The notes beneath the pieces are model-generated. The model was not told where the DNA came from. It was given only the letters and a program-made list of their open reading frames with translations, and ran no database searches. Shown here piece by piece: positions 1 through 7,447 of a stretch of DNA of 33,421 nt; the first letter of the stretch is position 1; every line of letters starts with the position of its first letter. The stretch is from NCBI RefSeq assembly GCF_014699005.1, contig NZ_JACWZY010000053.1, positions 1 through 33,421 of the forward strand. The letters are read 5' to 3'. The position numbers were made by a program, and so were the translations under genes. The DNA is from Spirosoma profusum (GTDB lineage Bacteria > Bacteroidota > Bacteroidia > Cytophagales > Spirosomataceae).

Positions 1-5
1 GAGTC

Positions 6-40
6 AGTATGAATTCGTTTGGCAAAACAAAGTTCATACT
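6..40. repeat. Short inverted repeat in left-edge intergenic DNA
   Basis: An 8-bp perfect inverted repeat, AGTATGAA (6-13) and TTCATACT (33-40), with a 19-nt loop. It lies in the gene-free stretch 1-253 downstream of the minus-strand immunity gene. It may be a weak terminator or chance. No coding region is supported in 1-253. Confidence 0.3.
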
Positions 41-101
41 TCATTGGGGGTATTTTGTTAAACCTTAAACAGGTTCTGTTTTATAATCTGTTAAATGAAA
101 A

Positions 102-200
102 CCAAAGTACGAAACATTAGGCTAAATAGTGTCTTACGAAACGCCCGAATTATAGATATTCAAATCTCGCTTCGTCTCACGTAGGAGCCATTTTTGAGAA
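102..200. repeat. Direct repeat copy A flanking the immunity gene
   Basis: About 100 bp that aligns with 912-1015. Shared blocks include CCAAAGTACGAAAC, then TTAGG with an A-rich run, AACGCCC, CTCGCTTCGTCTC versus CTCGCTCGTCTCTCGC, and GGAGC followed by a T-rich run and TGAGAA. The two copies bracket the 204-aa immunity-type gene at 254-868. The arrangement suggests a cassette unit or duplicated intergenic region. Confidence 0.6.
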
Positions 201-253
201 TTTACCTATGAAGCCAGTAATTTTGGTAGGTTGGTTAACATTTTTTGGAAACC

Positions 254-868
254 CTACAATCTTGCGAAGGTTTTTTGTTGGTCATCCCATTCAAAAATTG
301 AACCCGTCGGCTCTTCCAATAACCCAACTATTGAGTCATCTACATTTAACACTTTGCCTAAAGAAACAAACTGAGAATTTCCTTCACTATCCAAATATTC
401 CTGAGATTCTGTACCCGCAGTAATTCGCCAACCACTATCATAAAAACCGTTCTTCTCCCCTAAGCTCTCTTCCCTATATAAATAACCTATCTTATTGCCT
501 TCTAGGAGGACTTTATTCGTTACGAAGCATCGATCTATATACTTTTCTACAATGTTCTCGGGATCCTCGTATTCAGTATCTATTATATGATTTACATCGA
601 ACTTAATGGTCCTACCTATTTCTAGATCAACTATAATCTGAGGCTGATTTGTAAGGGCTCCTTCAAACTCATCCCCCAACCTTTGTTCAATTTCGACCCA
701 CATCCTTTCCGCGTCTGCATCCACATCAGGCACATTTAACACGAATCTTAACTTTACAATATCGCCACTAGTTAGCTTATCAAGGATAAATCGGGAGGGC
801 TTGTAAAAAGTGTATTTACTTTCCTTTGAGGCACTTACAGCATTATCTAAATACCAAGATTGCTTCAT
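254..868 (-). CDS. DUF2314/DUF2185 (Imm33-type) immunity-like protein
   Basis: A 204-aa cytosolic protein. The first ~110 residues resemble DUF2314: a GDIVKLRFVL segment near 35-45 followed by an ERMWVEI segment near 54-61. The C-terminal half matches DUF2185, also called immunity protein Imm33: CFVTNKVLLEG near 115, then YREESLGEKNGFYDSGWRI, then a GTESQEYLD segment, and finally a region ending in EEPTGSIFEW. This domain is typical of proteins that neutralise polymorphic toxins, often as stand-alone immunity genes. No signal peptide or membrane segment is visible, and no toxin gene lies beside it. Start is the ATG at 868; the gene reads away from the LytTR regulator gene. Family assignment comes from motif memory; an immunity role is inference. 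Confidence 0.7.
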   Translation of the reverse strand: MKQSWYLDNAVSASKESKYTFYKPSRFILDKLTSGDIVKLRFVLNVPDVDADAERMWVEIEQRLGDEFEGALTNQPQIIVDLEIGRTIKFDVNHIIDTEYEDPENIVEKYIDRCFVTNKVLLEGNKIGYLYREESLGEKNGFYDSGWRITAGTESQEYLDSEGNSQFVSLGKVLNVDDSIVGLLEEPTGSIFEWDDQQKTFARL

Positions 869-911
869 TAGTAGGACATTATTTCTAGTTGTATAAGTAG
901 CTGTACATTAG

Positions 912-1015
912 CCAAAGTACGAAACTTTAGGTAAAATACTGTTTTATTTAACGCCCCATTTTTGGAGCAAACACATGAATGCTCGCTCGTCTCTCGCTGG
1001 GAGCGTTTTCTGAGA
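912..1015. repeat. Direct repeat copy B flanking the immunity gene
   Basis: Second copy of the repeat at 102-200. It begins CCAAAGTACGAAAC and ends GGGAGCGTTTTCTGAGAA. Within it, CGCTC and GGGAGCG could form a small stem. It lies upstream of the minus-strand immunity gene and downstream of the LytTR gene, so it may also hold that immunity gene's promoter or the LytTR terminator. Confidence 0.55.
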
Positions 1016-1051
1016 AAAGGCATTTGTTCGTTACAAATTTATAGTGAGCAC

Positions 1052-1792
1052 CTAAAGCCAGCCAAAATGAGCTAACAGGCGATCCTTCTGCTGACGCCCG
1101 ACTGGGATAGTGACCTCATTCGACATGATTACGTAACTTCCCTCGCCTTTCCGATACATTTGGATGTGGTCCAAATTCACCAAATACTGACGATGGATTC
1201 GTATGAAATTCCGTTCCTCCAGAAAATCCTGAACCTCCCGAAGTGTCCTGCTCAGCAAATACTGCTTGCCATTGAGAAGCACCAATTTAGTGTAATTACT
1301 GTCTGATTCACAGTAAACAAGGTCTTTTAGTGCTACAAAAATGATCCCCCCCTGATGAGGAACAGCTAGTTTTTGAGGATACTGCCCCGATTTATACTGC
1401 TGCTTCACCAAATCCAGTTGACGAAGATCGAGCTGCTGCTGACGTTCTACTTTTTTCACGGCCGACACTAGATCAAGTGTATCCACGGGCTTAAGCAGAT
1501 AATCCAACGCGCTGAACTTGAAGGCTTTGAGGGCAAACTCATCATAGGCCGTCACAAAGACCACCTTAAAGCAGGGATTATCCAGTTGCTGGAGCAACTG
1601 GAAACCATTCAGTTCGGGCATTTCAATATCTAAAAAGACCACATCAGGCTTGTGTTGTCGGATCGTGCAGAGTGCTTCCTGACTATCGGTACACTGCGCC
1701 AGTACCTGTATCTGGGGGCAATGTTGCTGAAGTTGCAGGGCCAGCAGTTGCACACAATACGGTTCGTCATCGACTAGGATTGCTTTTAGCAT
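1052..1792 (-). CDS. LytTR-family response regulator
   Basis: A 246-aa two-component response regulator. Residues 1-120 are a CheY-like receiver with acidic pair D8-D9, phosphoacceptor D55 in the VVFLDIEMPE segment, and K101 in LLKPVD. Residues ~140-246 are a LytTR DNA-binding domain (segments VYCESDSNYTKL, FIRIHRQYLVNL, IPVGRQQK). It is a cytosolic transcription factor presumably driven by a LytS-type histidine kinase. The kinase gene lies 23 nt upstream in the same direction, in the usual kinase-regulator order. Only the kinase's C-terminal part survives (see 1816-2070), so this regulator appears to have lost its cognate sensor. Start is the ATG at 1792. Confidence 0.93.
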   Translation of the reverse strand: MLKAILVDDEPYCVQLLALQLQQHCPQIQVLAQCTDSQEALCTIRQHKPDVVFLDIEMPELNGFQLLQQLDNPCFKVVFVTAYDEFALKAFKFSALDYLLKPVDTLDLVSAVKKVERQQQLDLRQLDLVKQQYKSGQYPQKLAVPHQGGIIFVALKDLVYCESDSNYTKLVLLNGKQYLLSRTLREVQDFLEERNFIRIHRQYLVNLDHIQMYRKGEGSYVIMSNEVTIPVGRQQKDRLLAHFGWL

Positions 1793-1815
1793 CGCTTGTA
1801 GAATTTATCGACGAG

Positions 1816-2070
1816 TTAAATGGGAATGGTAATCACCACTTCAGTACCCGCAGCTTTTCCCTGTTGATCCGCCAGGTCATGGACTTGAACCCGTGTGTGG
1901 GATTGATAAAGCTGATTAATGAGTTGAATTCGTTCTGAGGTAACTTTCATCCCGAAGGACTTATGGCGCGTCGCCGATTTGCTTTTCAGTTCGGCCGCTC
2001 GATACCTGCCAATGCCATCATCCGTAATCGTTAAACCCAGACCGAGGCTCAATGCAAACTGAATGACTGT
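1816..2070 (-). pseudogene. Truncated LytS-type histidine kinase (C-terminal ATPase remnant)
   Basis: About 85 codons remain. They encode the end of a HATPase_c domain: GLTITDDGIGRY matches the N/G1 box, and HKSFGMKVTSERIQLIN matches the G2 box and following helix of LytS/YehU-type kinases, ending in EVVITIPI. The histidine-containing region and all membrane segments are missing. Reading upstream on the minus strand, kinase homology fades at about 2050-2075. There the plus strand begins to encode a tyrosine recombinase fragment, so the gene was cut by a rearrangement. The frame can be extended to an ATG at 2103, but that part is antisense to the recombinase and probably not kinase-derived. 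Exact junction uncertain by ~20 nt. Confidence 0.75.
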
Positions 2071-2718
2071 CGCAACCTCTACCTGTGCAGCTACTACCTG
2101 CATGGCCTTCGGGCGCGCGACCTGATTCTGGCGCGGGTATCGCAGTTAGTCGCTGAATGGCACATTGTCGATGATAAACCCGTTCGGCGGTATCGCTTCC
2201 TAACGACAGCCCTCAAGACCGAAAAAACCAAAGCCATCGTTGTTGAGGTTGAAGTCCTGTCGATCCTGCTCAACTACGCCCAGGGCAAACAGCCCGACGA
2301 TTTTCTGTTTCCGTTCATGGGCGATCAGTACCGTACTAAACCCGAAGCCGTGCAGCTACGACGGGCAAAAGCCCAGAATTCGTACGTGGATCACCTGCTC
2401 AAGAAAATAGCCCTCAGTCTGGGCATTAACAAACCGCTTGCCATGCACTCCGCCCGTCATACCTTCGCCGAGATGTTGATGGAAGAAACCGGCGACGTTC
2501 GGCTCGTTCAGGCTTCGCTCGCTCATGCTAAACTAACCACCACCGAGCGGTATTTTGCGACCGGCAGTAAACAGTCCTTTACTGACAAAGCAAACGAACT
2601 CTATCGCCGTCAGGGAATGGCCCGGATCACGGTCGAAATCGAATCTGTACGTAGTGAAACAATAGTGAAACATTTAGCGAAACAGGGCGAAAAAACCGTT
2701 TCGCCAAACGAGCCATAA
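2062..2718 (+). pseudogene. 5'-truncated tyrosine recombinase (catalytic domain only)
   Basis: The plus-strand frame is open from 2035, and recombinase-like sequence starts near 2068 (RNLYLCSYYLHGLRARDLI, containing the Arg I region). It continues through LKTEKTKAIV (beta-strand Lys), HSARHTF (H-x-x-R box), LAHAKLTTTERYF (second His and the nucleophilic Tyr) to the stop at 2716-2718. The catalytic domain is therefore nearly complete. The arm-binding and SAM-like N-terminal domains are absent, and there is no convincing start before the internal ATG at 2317, which would omit Arg I. Family: Bacteroidota phage/conjugative-transposon integrases. It abuts the broken kinase gene head-on, so it is most likely a leftover of an excised or deleted element. 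Not expected to be active. Confidence 0.8.
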
Positions 2719-2788
2719 TGTGCCTTGACAGTATTGTAAACGGGATTTCGGAAATGGACGAATCTAATCTTTTCGCGAGTGCTAAGTT

Positions 2789-2834
2789 TGGCTGATTTTT
2801 ACCACTAAATACCCTGCTGAATGTAGAAAATTTG
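2789..2834 (+). promoter_or_regulatory. Regulon promoter 1 (motif + 26 nt + TTTG)
   Basis: The 16-mer TGGCTGATTTTTACCA (2789-2804) is followed by exactly 26 nt and then TTTG (2831-2834). It drives the Tat cupin at 2859. The motif position matches a class II activator site overlapping the -33 region. The same architecture recurs at nine other sites in this window. Confidence 0.7.
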
Positions 2835-2864
2835 CATAACACATTAAGAGAAACCGTTATGCAA
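2832..2864 (+). promoter_or_regulatory. Inverted repeat across -7 element and start codon
   Basis: A perfect 9-bp inverted repeat: TTGCATAAC (2832-2840) and GTTATGCAA (2856-2864), with a 15-nt spacer. The left arm overlaps the TTTG -7 element and the right arm contains the ATG at 2859. The same arms with a 17-nt spacer occur at the cupin start at 16174. It could be a repressor operator or, if transcription starts early enough, a start-codon hairpin. Confidence 0.6.
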
Positions 2865-3407
2865 CGCAGACATTTTTTAGCCGCAACAATGGGAGCCGCA
2901 TCGTTGTCCAGACATAGCCAGCCTACCGAAAATTCGCAAACTAATAAGCCTTTTACCGTAAAAGCTGGAGAAGCCCGTTTTGGTATTCATACGCCATTTC
3001 GGGGCAAAAATGTTAATGATATAAAAATATCGGGCAAAGATACTAACGGGCAATTGGCTGTTTTTGAGTACATTGGCAAGGAAAAGATTGGCCCAACCCT
3101 GCATATACATCACGATCAGGACGAACTGTTTTCGATTATCGAAGGAGAATATCTTTTTCAGGTCGGTGACGAGAAATTCACGGTAAAAGCGGGTGATACA
3201 GTCTTTGCTCCGCGTGGCATACCGCACACCTGGATTCAGTTGTCGGAACAGGGAAAGCAACTATACATGGTGCAGCCTGCGGGAAATCTGGAAGATTTTT
3301 TCTTGAAAATGAGCGAATTAAAAGGGCCTCCGAGTGAAGAACTAAGTCTTAGATTGCATAAAGAACATGGCATGACCGTTGTCGGTCCGCCCCTGGCGTT
3401 AAAATAG
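2859..3407 (+). CDS. Tat-exported cupin-domain protein (copy 1)
   Basis: A 182-aa single-domain cupin. The N-terminus MQRRHFLAATMGAASL carries a twin-arginine (RRxFL) signal, so folded, metal-loaded export to the periplasm is likely. Cupin motif 1 is GPTLHIHHDQDELFSIIEGE and motif 2 is GDTVFAPRGIPHTW; the His and Glu residues form the usual metal site of quercetin-dioxygenase-like cupins. It ends GPPLALK, a tail shared with the cupins at 13108 and 16174. An upstream in-frame TTG at 2832 is possible, but the ATG at 2859 matches the paralogue at 16174 and sits 25 nt after the -7 element. The AraC gene at 3487 follows after 79 nt. Substrate unknown; the closest relative here is the 16174 copy. 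Confidence 0.88.
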   Translation: MQRRHFLAATMGAASLSRHSQPTENSQTNKPFTVKAGEARFGIHTPFRGKNVNDIKISGKDTNGQLAVFEYIGKEKIGPTLHIHHDQDELFSIIEGEYLFQVGDEKFTVKAGDTVFAPRGIPHTWIQLSEQGKQLYMVQPAGNLEDFFLKMSELKGPPSEELSLRLHKEHGMTVVGPPLALK

Positions 3408-3486
3408 CATAGGGCGTGGGGCATTGGGCTTCTCAATCCCATGCTTATACCTTACCCCCAATGCGCCTAGCCTAATGCTCACAACC

Positions 3487-4344
3487 ATGGACGCTATTTT
3501 CGACTATCGCCTGCCTAGTCCAGCCCTGCGTGACTACGTTAGGACGTTGCAGATTGTGGGCTGTTCATTCCCGGCGTCAATGGCTGTTTTACCCGTCAAG
3601 TCCTACTGGCCGCGGGCCGAAAATTCGCTGGCATTTTATCCGAAAGACCCCGAAAAACTTGCCTATGGGTTCGACGGAACGTTACTTAGCAAACCCTGCT
3701 CAACGCTGAATGGCCAATATTCCATCGTGACGAACCGGCACGTTGGCCGCGATTTTATGGTCTTTCAAGTGCAGTTTCAGCCGGGCGCTCTGTTCCGGCT
3801 GACGGGTATTCCGGCGTCTGAGTTGACCAATACGTTTGTCGATGCGGAATCTATTTTCTCCACCGAAATCAGTCGGGTAAACGAACGGTTAAGCTACACA
3901 AATCTCTACACCGAAATGATTCCGATTGTGGAAGATTTTCTGTTGTATTTAATCAATCGGGCAAAGCGAAGAGAGACCCGGCCTATCGATAAAATAAGCC
4001 AGTATATATTAAAGCAGCCCACAGGTGTTTCATTTGACGGACGTAAACTGGATTGGCTGGCCGACCAGGCTTGTTTGAGTCAACGGCAATTTTACCGACA
4101 GTTTGTAGAGCGCGAAGGCGTTAGTCCCAAACTTTATAGCCGGATTGCCCGCTTCGAAAATGCGATGAAATTGAAAAACACGCATCCTTCCCTCGACTGG
4201 CTGCGTGTGGCTGTTGAACTGGGCTATTATGATTACCAGCATCTTGTGCGCGATTTTAAAGAGTTTACGCAGCTAACGCCCAACGCCTTTTTAGAAGCCG
4301 ATACCAAATCGCCAGAGCGCACGTTCGGCGTTACGGAAACGTAG
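3487..4344 (+). CDS. AraC-family regulator, subgroup A (copy 1)
   Basis: A 285-aa protein. The N-terminal ~170 residues are the DUF6597-type sensor domain seen in all array copies (FDYRLPSPALRDYV, SYWPRAENSLAFYP, FQVQFQPGALFRLTGIP, TNTFVDAE). The C-terminal ~100 residues are an AraC HTH_18 domain with two helix-turn-helix motifs: DWLADQACLSQRQFYRQF and DWLRVAVELGYYDYQHLVRDFKEF. The ATG at 3487 was chosen because it aligns with the starts of the copies at 14079 and 16777; the upstream extension to 3424 has no homology. It follows the Tat cupin at 2859, as the other two subgroup A genes follow Tat cupins. It probably activates the promoter motif shared across the array, which is inference. Confidence 0.92.
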   Translation: MDAIFDYRLPSPALRDYVRTLQIVGCSFPASMAVLPVKSYWPRAENSLAFYPKDPEKLAYGFDGTLLSKPCSTLNGQYSIVTNRHVGRDFMVFQVQFQPGALFRLTGIPASELTNTFVDAESIFSTEISRVNERLSYTNLYTEMIPIVEDFLLYLINRAKRRETRPIDKISQYILKQPTGVSFDGRKLDWLADQACLSQRQFYRQFVEREGVSPKLYSRIARFENAMKLKNTHPSLDWLRVAVELGYYDYQHLVRDFKEFTQLTPNAFLEADTKSPERTFGVTET

Positions 4345-4366
4345 CGAATAAGTAGGGATTTGGCTT

Positions 4367-5035
4367 TCAGGCGTATGTAGAGCCTTTCTTTGTTAAGTAC
4401 TGGCCGATGTTAATGACAATACCGTTCATGACTTCCACATCTTTATGCCAGTCTTTTACCTGCCAGTCGTCGTGCGGGGTCGCTATGGTCACTTTTTTCG
4501 TTTTTGTTGTAATCCAGATTACTTTCTCGACGCCAAAATTCAATAATTTCTGAGTTTTCTGGAAGATGTAGCTATCGTCGTCTATATCAGCGGGATCAGC
4601 ATTAATATCCACTTCGATGGCAATTTTTGGCGGAACTTCGGCGTAGAATTCGTTTATAGCGTCAATCGGCAGAGTAGTATTGTCAAAAATGAGAATATCG
4701 CCCGCGAGATTGTTGCGTTTGTTGAGGTGAATACCTGCCTCACTCGAAAGTATTGTGAACTGGTTTTCATTTATTTGTTTGCCTAACAAGATAATAAGAT
4801 GTGTAACAATCAATGATTGCAACGTACTCGAACCCATAATATCTGAAAACGTTTTTGTGCCTGCCAGTACATCCCGATAGCCTTTGTAGTGAATAGGCTT
4901 ACCATCCATGATTTCATAGATCAGGTACTCGGGCACTTTCGTTCTGGACTTTTTCACCTGCGCTCCCGATTTTGTGGCAATCATCTTACTATTTTTTGGG
5001 CTATCAAATATACCTCCCTTAGACGAGGCCATCAA
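4367..5035 (-). CDS. Uma2-family (DUF820) putative endonuclease
   Basis: A 222-aa protein of the Uma2 family, which has the PD-(D/E)XK restriction-endonuclease-like fold. Visible family features: LAGDILIFD (acidic residue of the core), PPKIAIEVDINAD (the E-V-D strand), and TQKLLNFGVEKVIWIT (the K...Y/F-x-x-G-V region followed by the hydrophobic strand). These proteins are common and multicopy in cyanobacteria and Bacteroidota, and their biological role is unclear. It is convergent with the AraC gene at 3487 (22-nt gap), on the opposite strand to the array, and shows no array motif upstream, so it is probably a bystander. The first ATG (5035) is followed by another at 5032; either could be used. 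Confidence 0.82.
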   Translation of the reverse strand: MMASSKGGIFDSPKNSKMIATKSGAQVKKSRTKVPEYLIYEIMDGKPIHYKGYRDVLAGTKTFSDIMGSSTLQSLIVTHLIILLGKQINENQFTILSSEAGIHLNKRNNLAGDILIFDNTTLPIDAINEFYAEVPPKIAIEVDINADPADIDDDSYIFQKTQKLLNFGVEKVIWITTKTKKVTIATPHDDWQVKDWHKDVEVMNGIVINIGQYLTKKGSTYA

Positions 5036-5045
5036 GAGAAGGTAA

Positions 5046-5110
5046 CGATAACTAAAACAGCCTTGTGATACTTACTGTAAATCAGTATATTTTCCAGAGA
5101 AAATAAGCAA
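5046..5110 (+). promoter_or_regulatory. Conserved upstream box of subgroup B AraC genes (copy 1)
   Basis: The segment GATAACTAAAACAG ... CTGTAAATCAGTATATTT (5075-5092) precedes the decayed AraC gene. It is nearly identical in order and spacing to 7377-7440, ahead of the intact subgroup B gene. It has no YGYCRATTTTYTACCA motif, so it is a different control region that was duplicated with the gene. Confidence 0.55.
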
Positions 5111-5118
5111 ACGTTATT

Positions 5119-5975
5119 GTGGATGCTACGTTAAGCAAAGGCCAATTTACTCATCCGGGATTGCAGGAATTCGTGCTTCGGTATGAAGTCGTTCGCTTTA
5201 TATTTGGGAAAGACGTAGCACCACCCGCCAGATATTTTGCCCCTCGTCCCGAACAGTCGCTTACGTTTTATCCACGAGATCCTCAGCGGTTCCGCTACGT
5301 TGATTCGACGAATATCATTAGCTATCCTTACGCTATTGTTCATGGAATGCACACCGTTCCTATTTATCGATATGGCGGTCATGATTTTCTGGCGATACGT
5401 GTTGTGTTCCAACCGGGGGGCTTTGTACCGGCTCACGGGCATTCCGTCGCGCGAATTGACCAATACGTTTGTCGATGCGGAAGTGATTTGGAATAAAGAT
5501 ATTCGGCTTGTTTCAGAACGACTCAACAGTTGCGATGATCTGACGGAGATGCTACGTATCATTGAGTCATTTCTGGTTAACGTAGTACGCTCATTTCGCA
5601 AACATCATCATGCCGTCGACGTAACAAGTCAGTTGATTTTAAACCAGCAGGAACGTATTACGCTCGACCAACTGGCCGATCAGTCGTGCCTGAGCGTGCG
5701 GTAGTTTATCCGAAAGTTTGAGGAACGTATCGGTCTCAGTCCGAAACAGTTCGACCGGATTGCCCGCTTCGATAAAGCGTTTCGGATGCGGAATAAGTAC
5801 CCCTCGCTCGACTTGCTAAGCATCGCCATTTCCTGCGGTTACTATGACCATCAGCCGCATCGGCGGTCCGAACTTTGCCAAAGATTGCAAAGAGCTTACG
5901 TATCTGTCGCCTACGTCGTTTTTTGAGGAAGACCTGAAAGCCGCTGAACACGTATTTGGGCTGCGGGAAGAGTGA
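5119..5975 (+). pseudogene. Decayed AraC-family regulator, subgroup B
   Basis: Full-length relative of the intact gene at 7448 with at least three lesions. (1) A run of six G at 5415-5420 adds one base compared with the paralogue, shifting frame after FQPG; the reading resumes as ALYRLTGIP in the next frame. (2) A CAG-to-TAG nonsense change at 5702-5704, between LSVR and FIRKFEER. (3) Between the codons for HQ and AKDCKEL, 22 nt (5855-5876) replace the expected 6 nt, shifting frame again. The final frame ends FGLREE at the TGA at 5973-5975. It starts at a GTG (5119) preceded by the same upstream box as 7448. It cannot make a functional DNA-binding domain without several corrections, although the N-terminal ~100 residues could still be made. 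Confidence 0.9.
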
Positions 5976-5979
5976 AAAA

Positions 5980-6025
5980 TGTCACTTTTTTACCAGTATC
6001 CAACCACTCTACACGCCTAGTTTTG
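5980..6025 (+). promoter_or_regulatory. Regulon promoter 2 (motif + 26 nt + TTTG)
   Basis: TGTCACTTTTTTACCA (5980-5995), 26 nt, then TTTG (6022-6025) within TAGTTTTG, a perfect TAnnTTTG. It precedes the cupin at 6065 and argues against the earlier in-frame start at 5972, which would place the promoter inside the gene. Confidence 0.72.
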
Positions 6026-6064
6026 TCAGAGAATCATTCACACTTACCGCAAAACGATTCGGGT

Positions 6065-6646
6065 ATGAATACGAACACACCTACACAGACACCAGGCGAA
6101 AAAACGCTACGTCCTTTTATTGTTGAACCCTCGAAACCCACCGACATTGGTGTTGGGAATGGCGTAAACATCGTCCGAACCATGATTCGGCAAAGCCAGA
6201 CCAATAACCGTTTCAGTTGCATTGAAGGCTACGTAGCACCGAAGCGAATGGGGCCGCCAATCCACCTGCATAAAGAAGCTGACGAACTGATGTACGTAAT
6301 AGAAGGTACCGCCGGTATGATGGTCGATGGCGAGATTTTTATTGTTGAAGCTGGTGGATTTGGGTTTCGCCCGCATGGCCTGGTGCACACCTTTTTCAAC
6401 CCGTCGGATAAGCCGCTACGTTTCATCGACATGTTTCCGAATCAGGGGTTCGAGGTGTATCTGGAGGGCATGTTTATGGAGATTCCCGCCAAACTGATCG
6501 CGCAGGGAATCCAGCCCGGAACGCCGGAGTTTGGTGCAGGTATGCAGGCGGGCATACAGGAGCTGGATCAGCAATTCGATGTCGTCTGGCTAATGGGCGA
6601 CCCTCGTTATCAGCAGATTGTCGATACGTATGGATTGACGGTATAA
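6065..6646 (+). CDS. Cytosolic cupin-domain protein
   Basis: A 193-aa cupin without a signal peptide, unlike the other three cupins here. Motif 1 is GPPIHLHKEADELMYVIEGT and motif 2 is GGFGFRPHGLVHTFFN; both retain the metal-binding His/Glu set. The C-terminal ~60 residues (FEVYLEGMFMEIP... to LMGDPRYQQIVDTYGLTV) form a helical tail typical of quercetin 2,3-dioxygenase-like cupins. An in-frame GTG at 5972 would add 31 residues, but it overlaps the promoter motif and -7 element, so ATG 6065 is preferred. The membrane-protein gene at 6664 starts 17 nt after the stop, indicating an operon. Substrate unknown. Confidence 0.87.
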   Translation: MNTNTPTQTPGEKTLRPFIVEPSKPTDIGVGNGVNIVRTMIRQSQTNNRFSCIEGYVAPKRMGPPIHLHKEADELMYVIEGTAGMMVDGEIFIVEAGGFGFRPHGLVHTFFNPSDKPLRFIDMFPNQGFEVYLEGMFMEIPAKLIAQGIQPGTPEFGAGMQAGIQELDQQFDVVWLMGDPRYQQIVDTYGLTV

Positions 6647-6663
6647 GCCTATAACTACGTATC

Positions 6664-7374
6664 ATGGAACGTTCCTACAAACACGTTAGCTATTTATTCG
6701 TAGCTATTCTGGCGATTATTGTCGCTGGATTTTACAAAAGCTATTTCAGCAAGTTTCCGGTATTTACTGGCTTTACGTATGTGCATCATACACACTCGTT
6801 GCTGCTGTTGCTTTGGTTCGTAATGCTCATCATCCAGCCGATTCTAATTTATCAGAAACGGCTGGATCTGCACCGGCTGATCGGAAAGGCGTCTTACGTA
6901 CTGGTGCCGCTGATTGTCTGGTCGATGTTGGCTGTCATGCGGAAGCAATACCTCAGAAATTTGCCCAACATGCCGGAAGTGCGGAATCTGGCGTCTTTGT
7001 ATCTTCCTGTGTCAGCTCTGATTCCGTTTGTTACGTTGTATGTACTGGCGATTATTTATTGCAAAAAGCCGGCCCTGCATATGCGCTATATGATTGCTTC
7101 GGCAATTGCGTTGCTTGGCCCCGGTATCGGACGTATCAATTTCGGATTTGCCGATTTCAAGACGGCCGTCATGTTTGCTTTTGCCCTGGGCGATGTATTT
7201 CTGGTGGGCCTGCTGATTTATGAATTTACGAAAGGAAAAAACTACCGCCCTTACCTGATTTCGCTGCTCATCTGTGCGGTTTTTCATTACGCATTTCCGT
7301 GGGCACCCAACTCGGCAGGCTGGGAATGGGTAGCACAGGGATTGGTACGCCTGTTTAGTATTGCTACGTTATAG
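6664..7374 (+). CDS. Polytopic membrane protein, array family (copy 1)
   Basis: A 236-aa inner-membrane protein with about six to seven hydrophobic segments. The family signature, shared with 9760 and 11437, is an N-terminal MERSYKHVSYLFVA stretch, then KFPVFTG, an H/HxHS loop before TM2, QPILI, and LHRLIGKASYVLVPL. The paired histidines near helix ends resemble haem- or metal-binding four-helix membrane families such as DUF2306, but I cannot assign a family firmly. It is co-transcribed with the cupin at 6065 (17-nt gap) and followed by the AraC gene at 7448. Function unknown. The constant pairing with AraC genes suggests it is an effector or sensor of the same regulon (inference). Confidence 0.85.
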   Translation: MERSYKHVSYLFVAILAIIVAGFYKSYFSKFPVFTGFTYVHHTHSLLLLLWFVMLIIQPILIYQKRLDLHRLIGKASYVLVPLIVWSMLAVMRKQYLRNLPNMPEVRNLASLYLPVSALIPFVTLYVLAIIYCKKPALHMRYMIASAIALLGPGIGRINFGFADFKTAVMFAFALGDVFLVGLLIYEFTKGKNYRPYLISLLICAVFHYAFPWAPNSAGWEWVAQGLVRLFSIATL

Positions 7375-7376
7375 CC

Positions 7377-7440
7377 GATAACTAAAGCAGTTTGATGTAA
7401 GGCCTGTAAATCAGTATATTTCCGTAGAGAACAAGCCAGC
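7377..7440 (+). promoter_or_regulatory. Conserved upstream box of subgroup B AraC genes (copy 2)
   Basis: GATAACTAAAGCAG followed by CTGTAAATCAGTATATTT (7404-7421) and an AGAGAACAAGC stretch. It matches 5046-5110 upstream of the decayed copy, so the control region is conserved independently of the coding decay. It lies between the membrane gene stop and the AraC start. Confidence 0.55.
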
Positions 7441-7447
7441 ATTTTTT

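Noticed and set aside
208..423. Plus-strand ORF of 71 codons at the left end
   Set aside because: Mostly antisense to the immunity gene, with no recognisable domain.
2317..2718. Treating the ORF from ATG 2317 as a complete small recombinase
   Set aside because: The homologous frame is open well upstream of 2317 without a start, and this ORF lacks the Arg I region and all N-terminal domains; it is the tail of a truncated gene.
5237..5704. Separate ORF overlapping the decayed AraC gene
   Set aside because: From about 5415 it is the frame-shifted middle of the same pseudogene; before that it has no homology.
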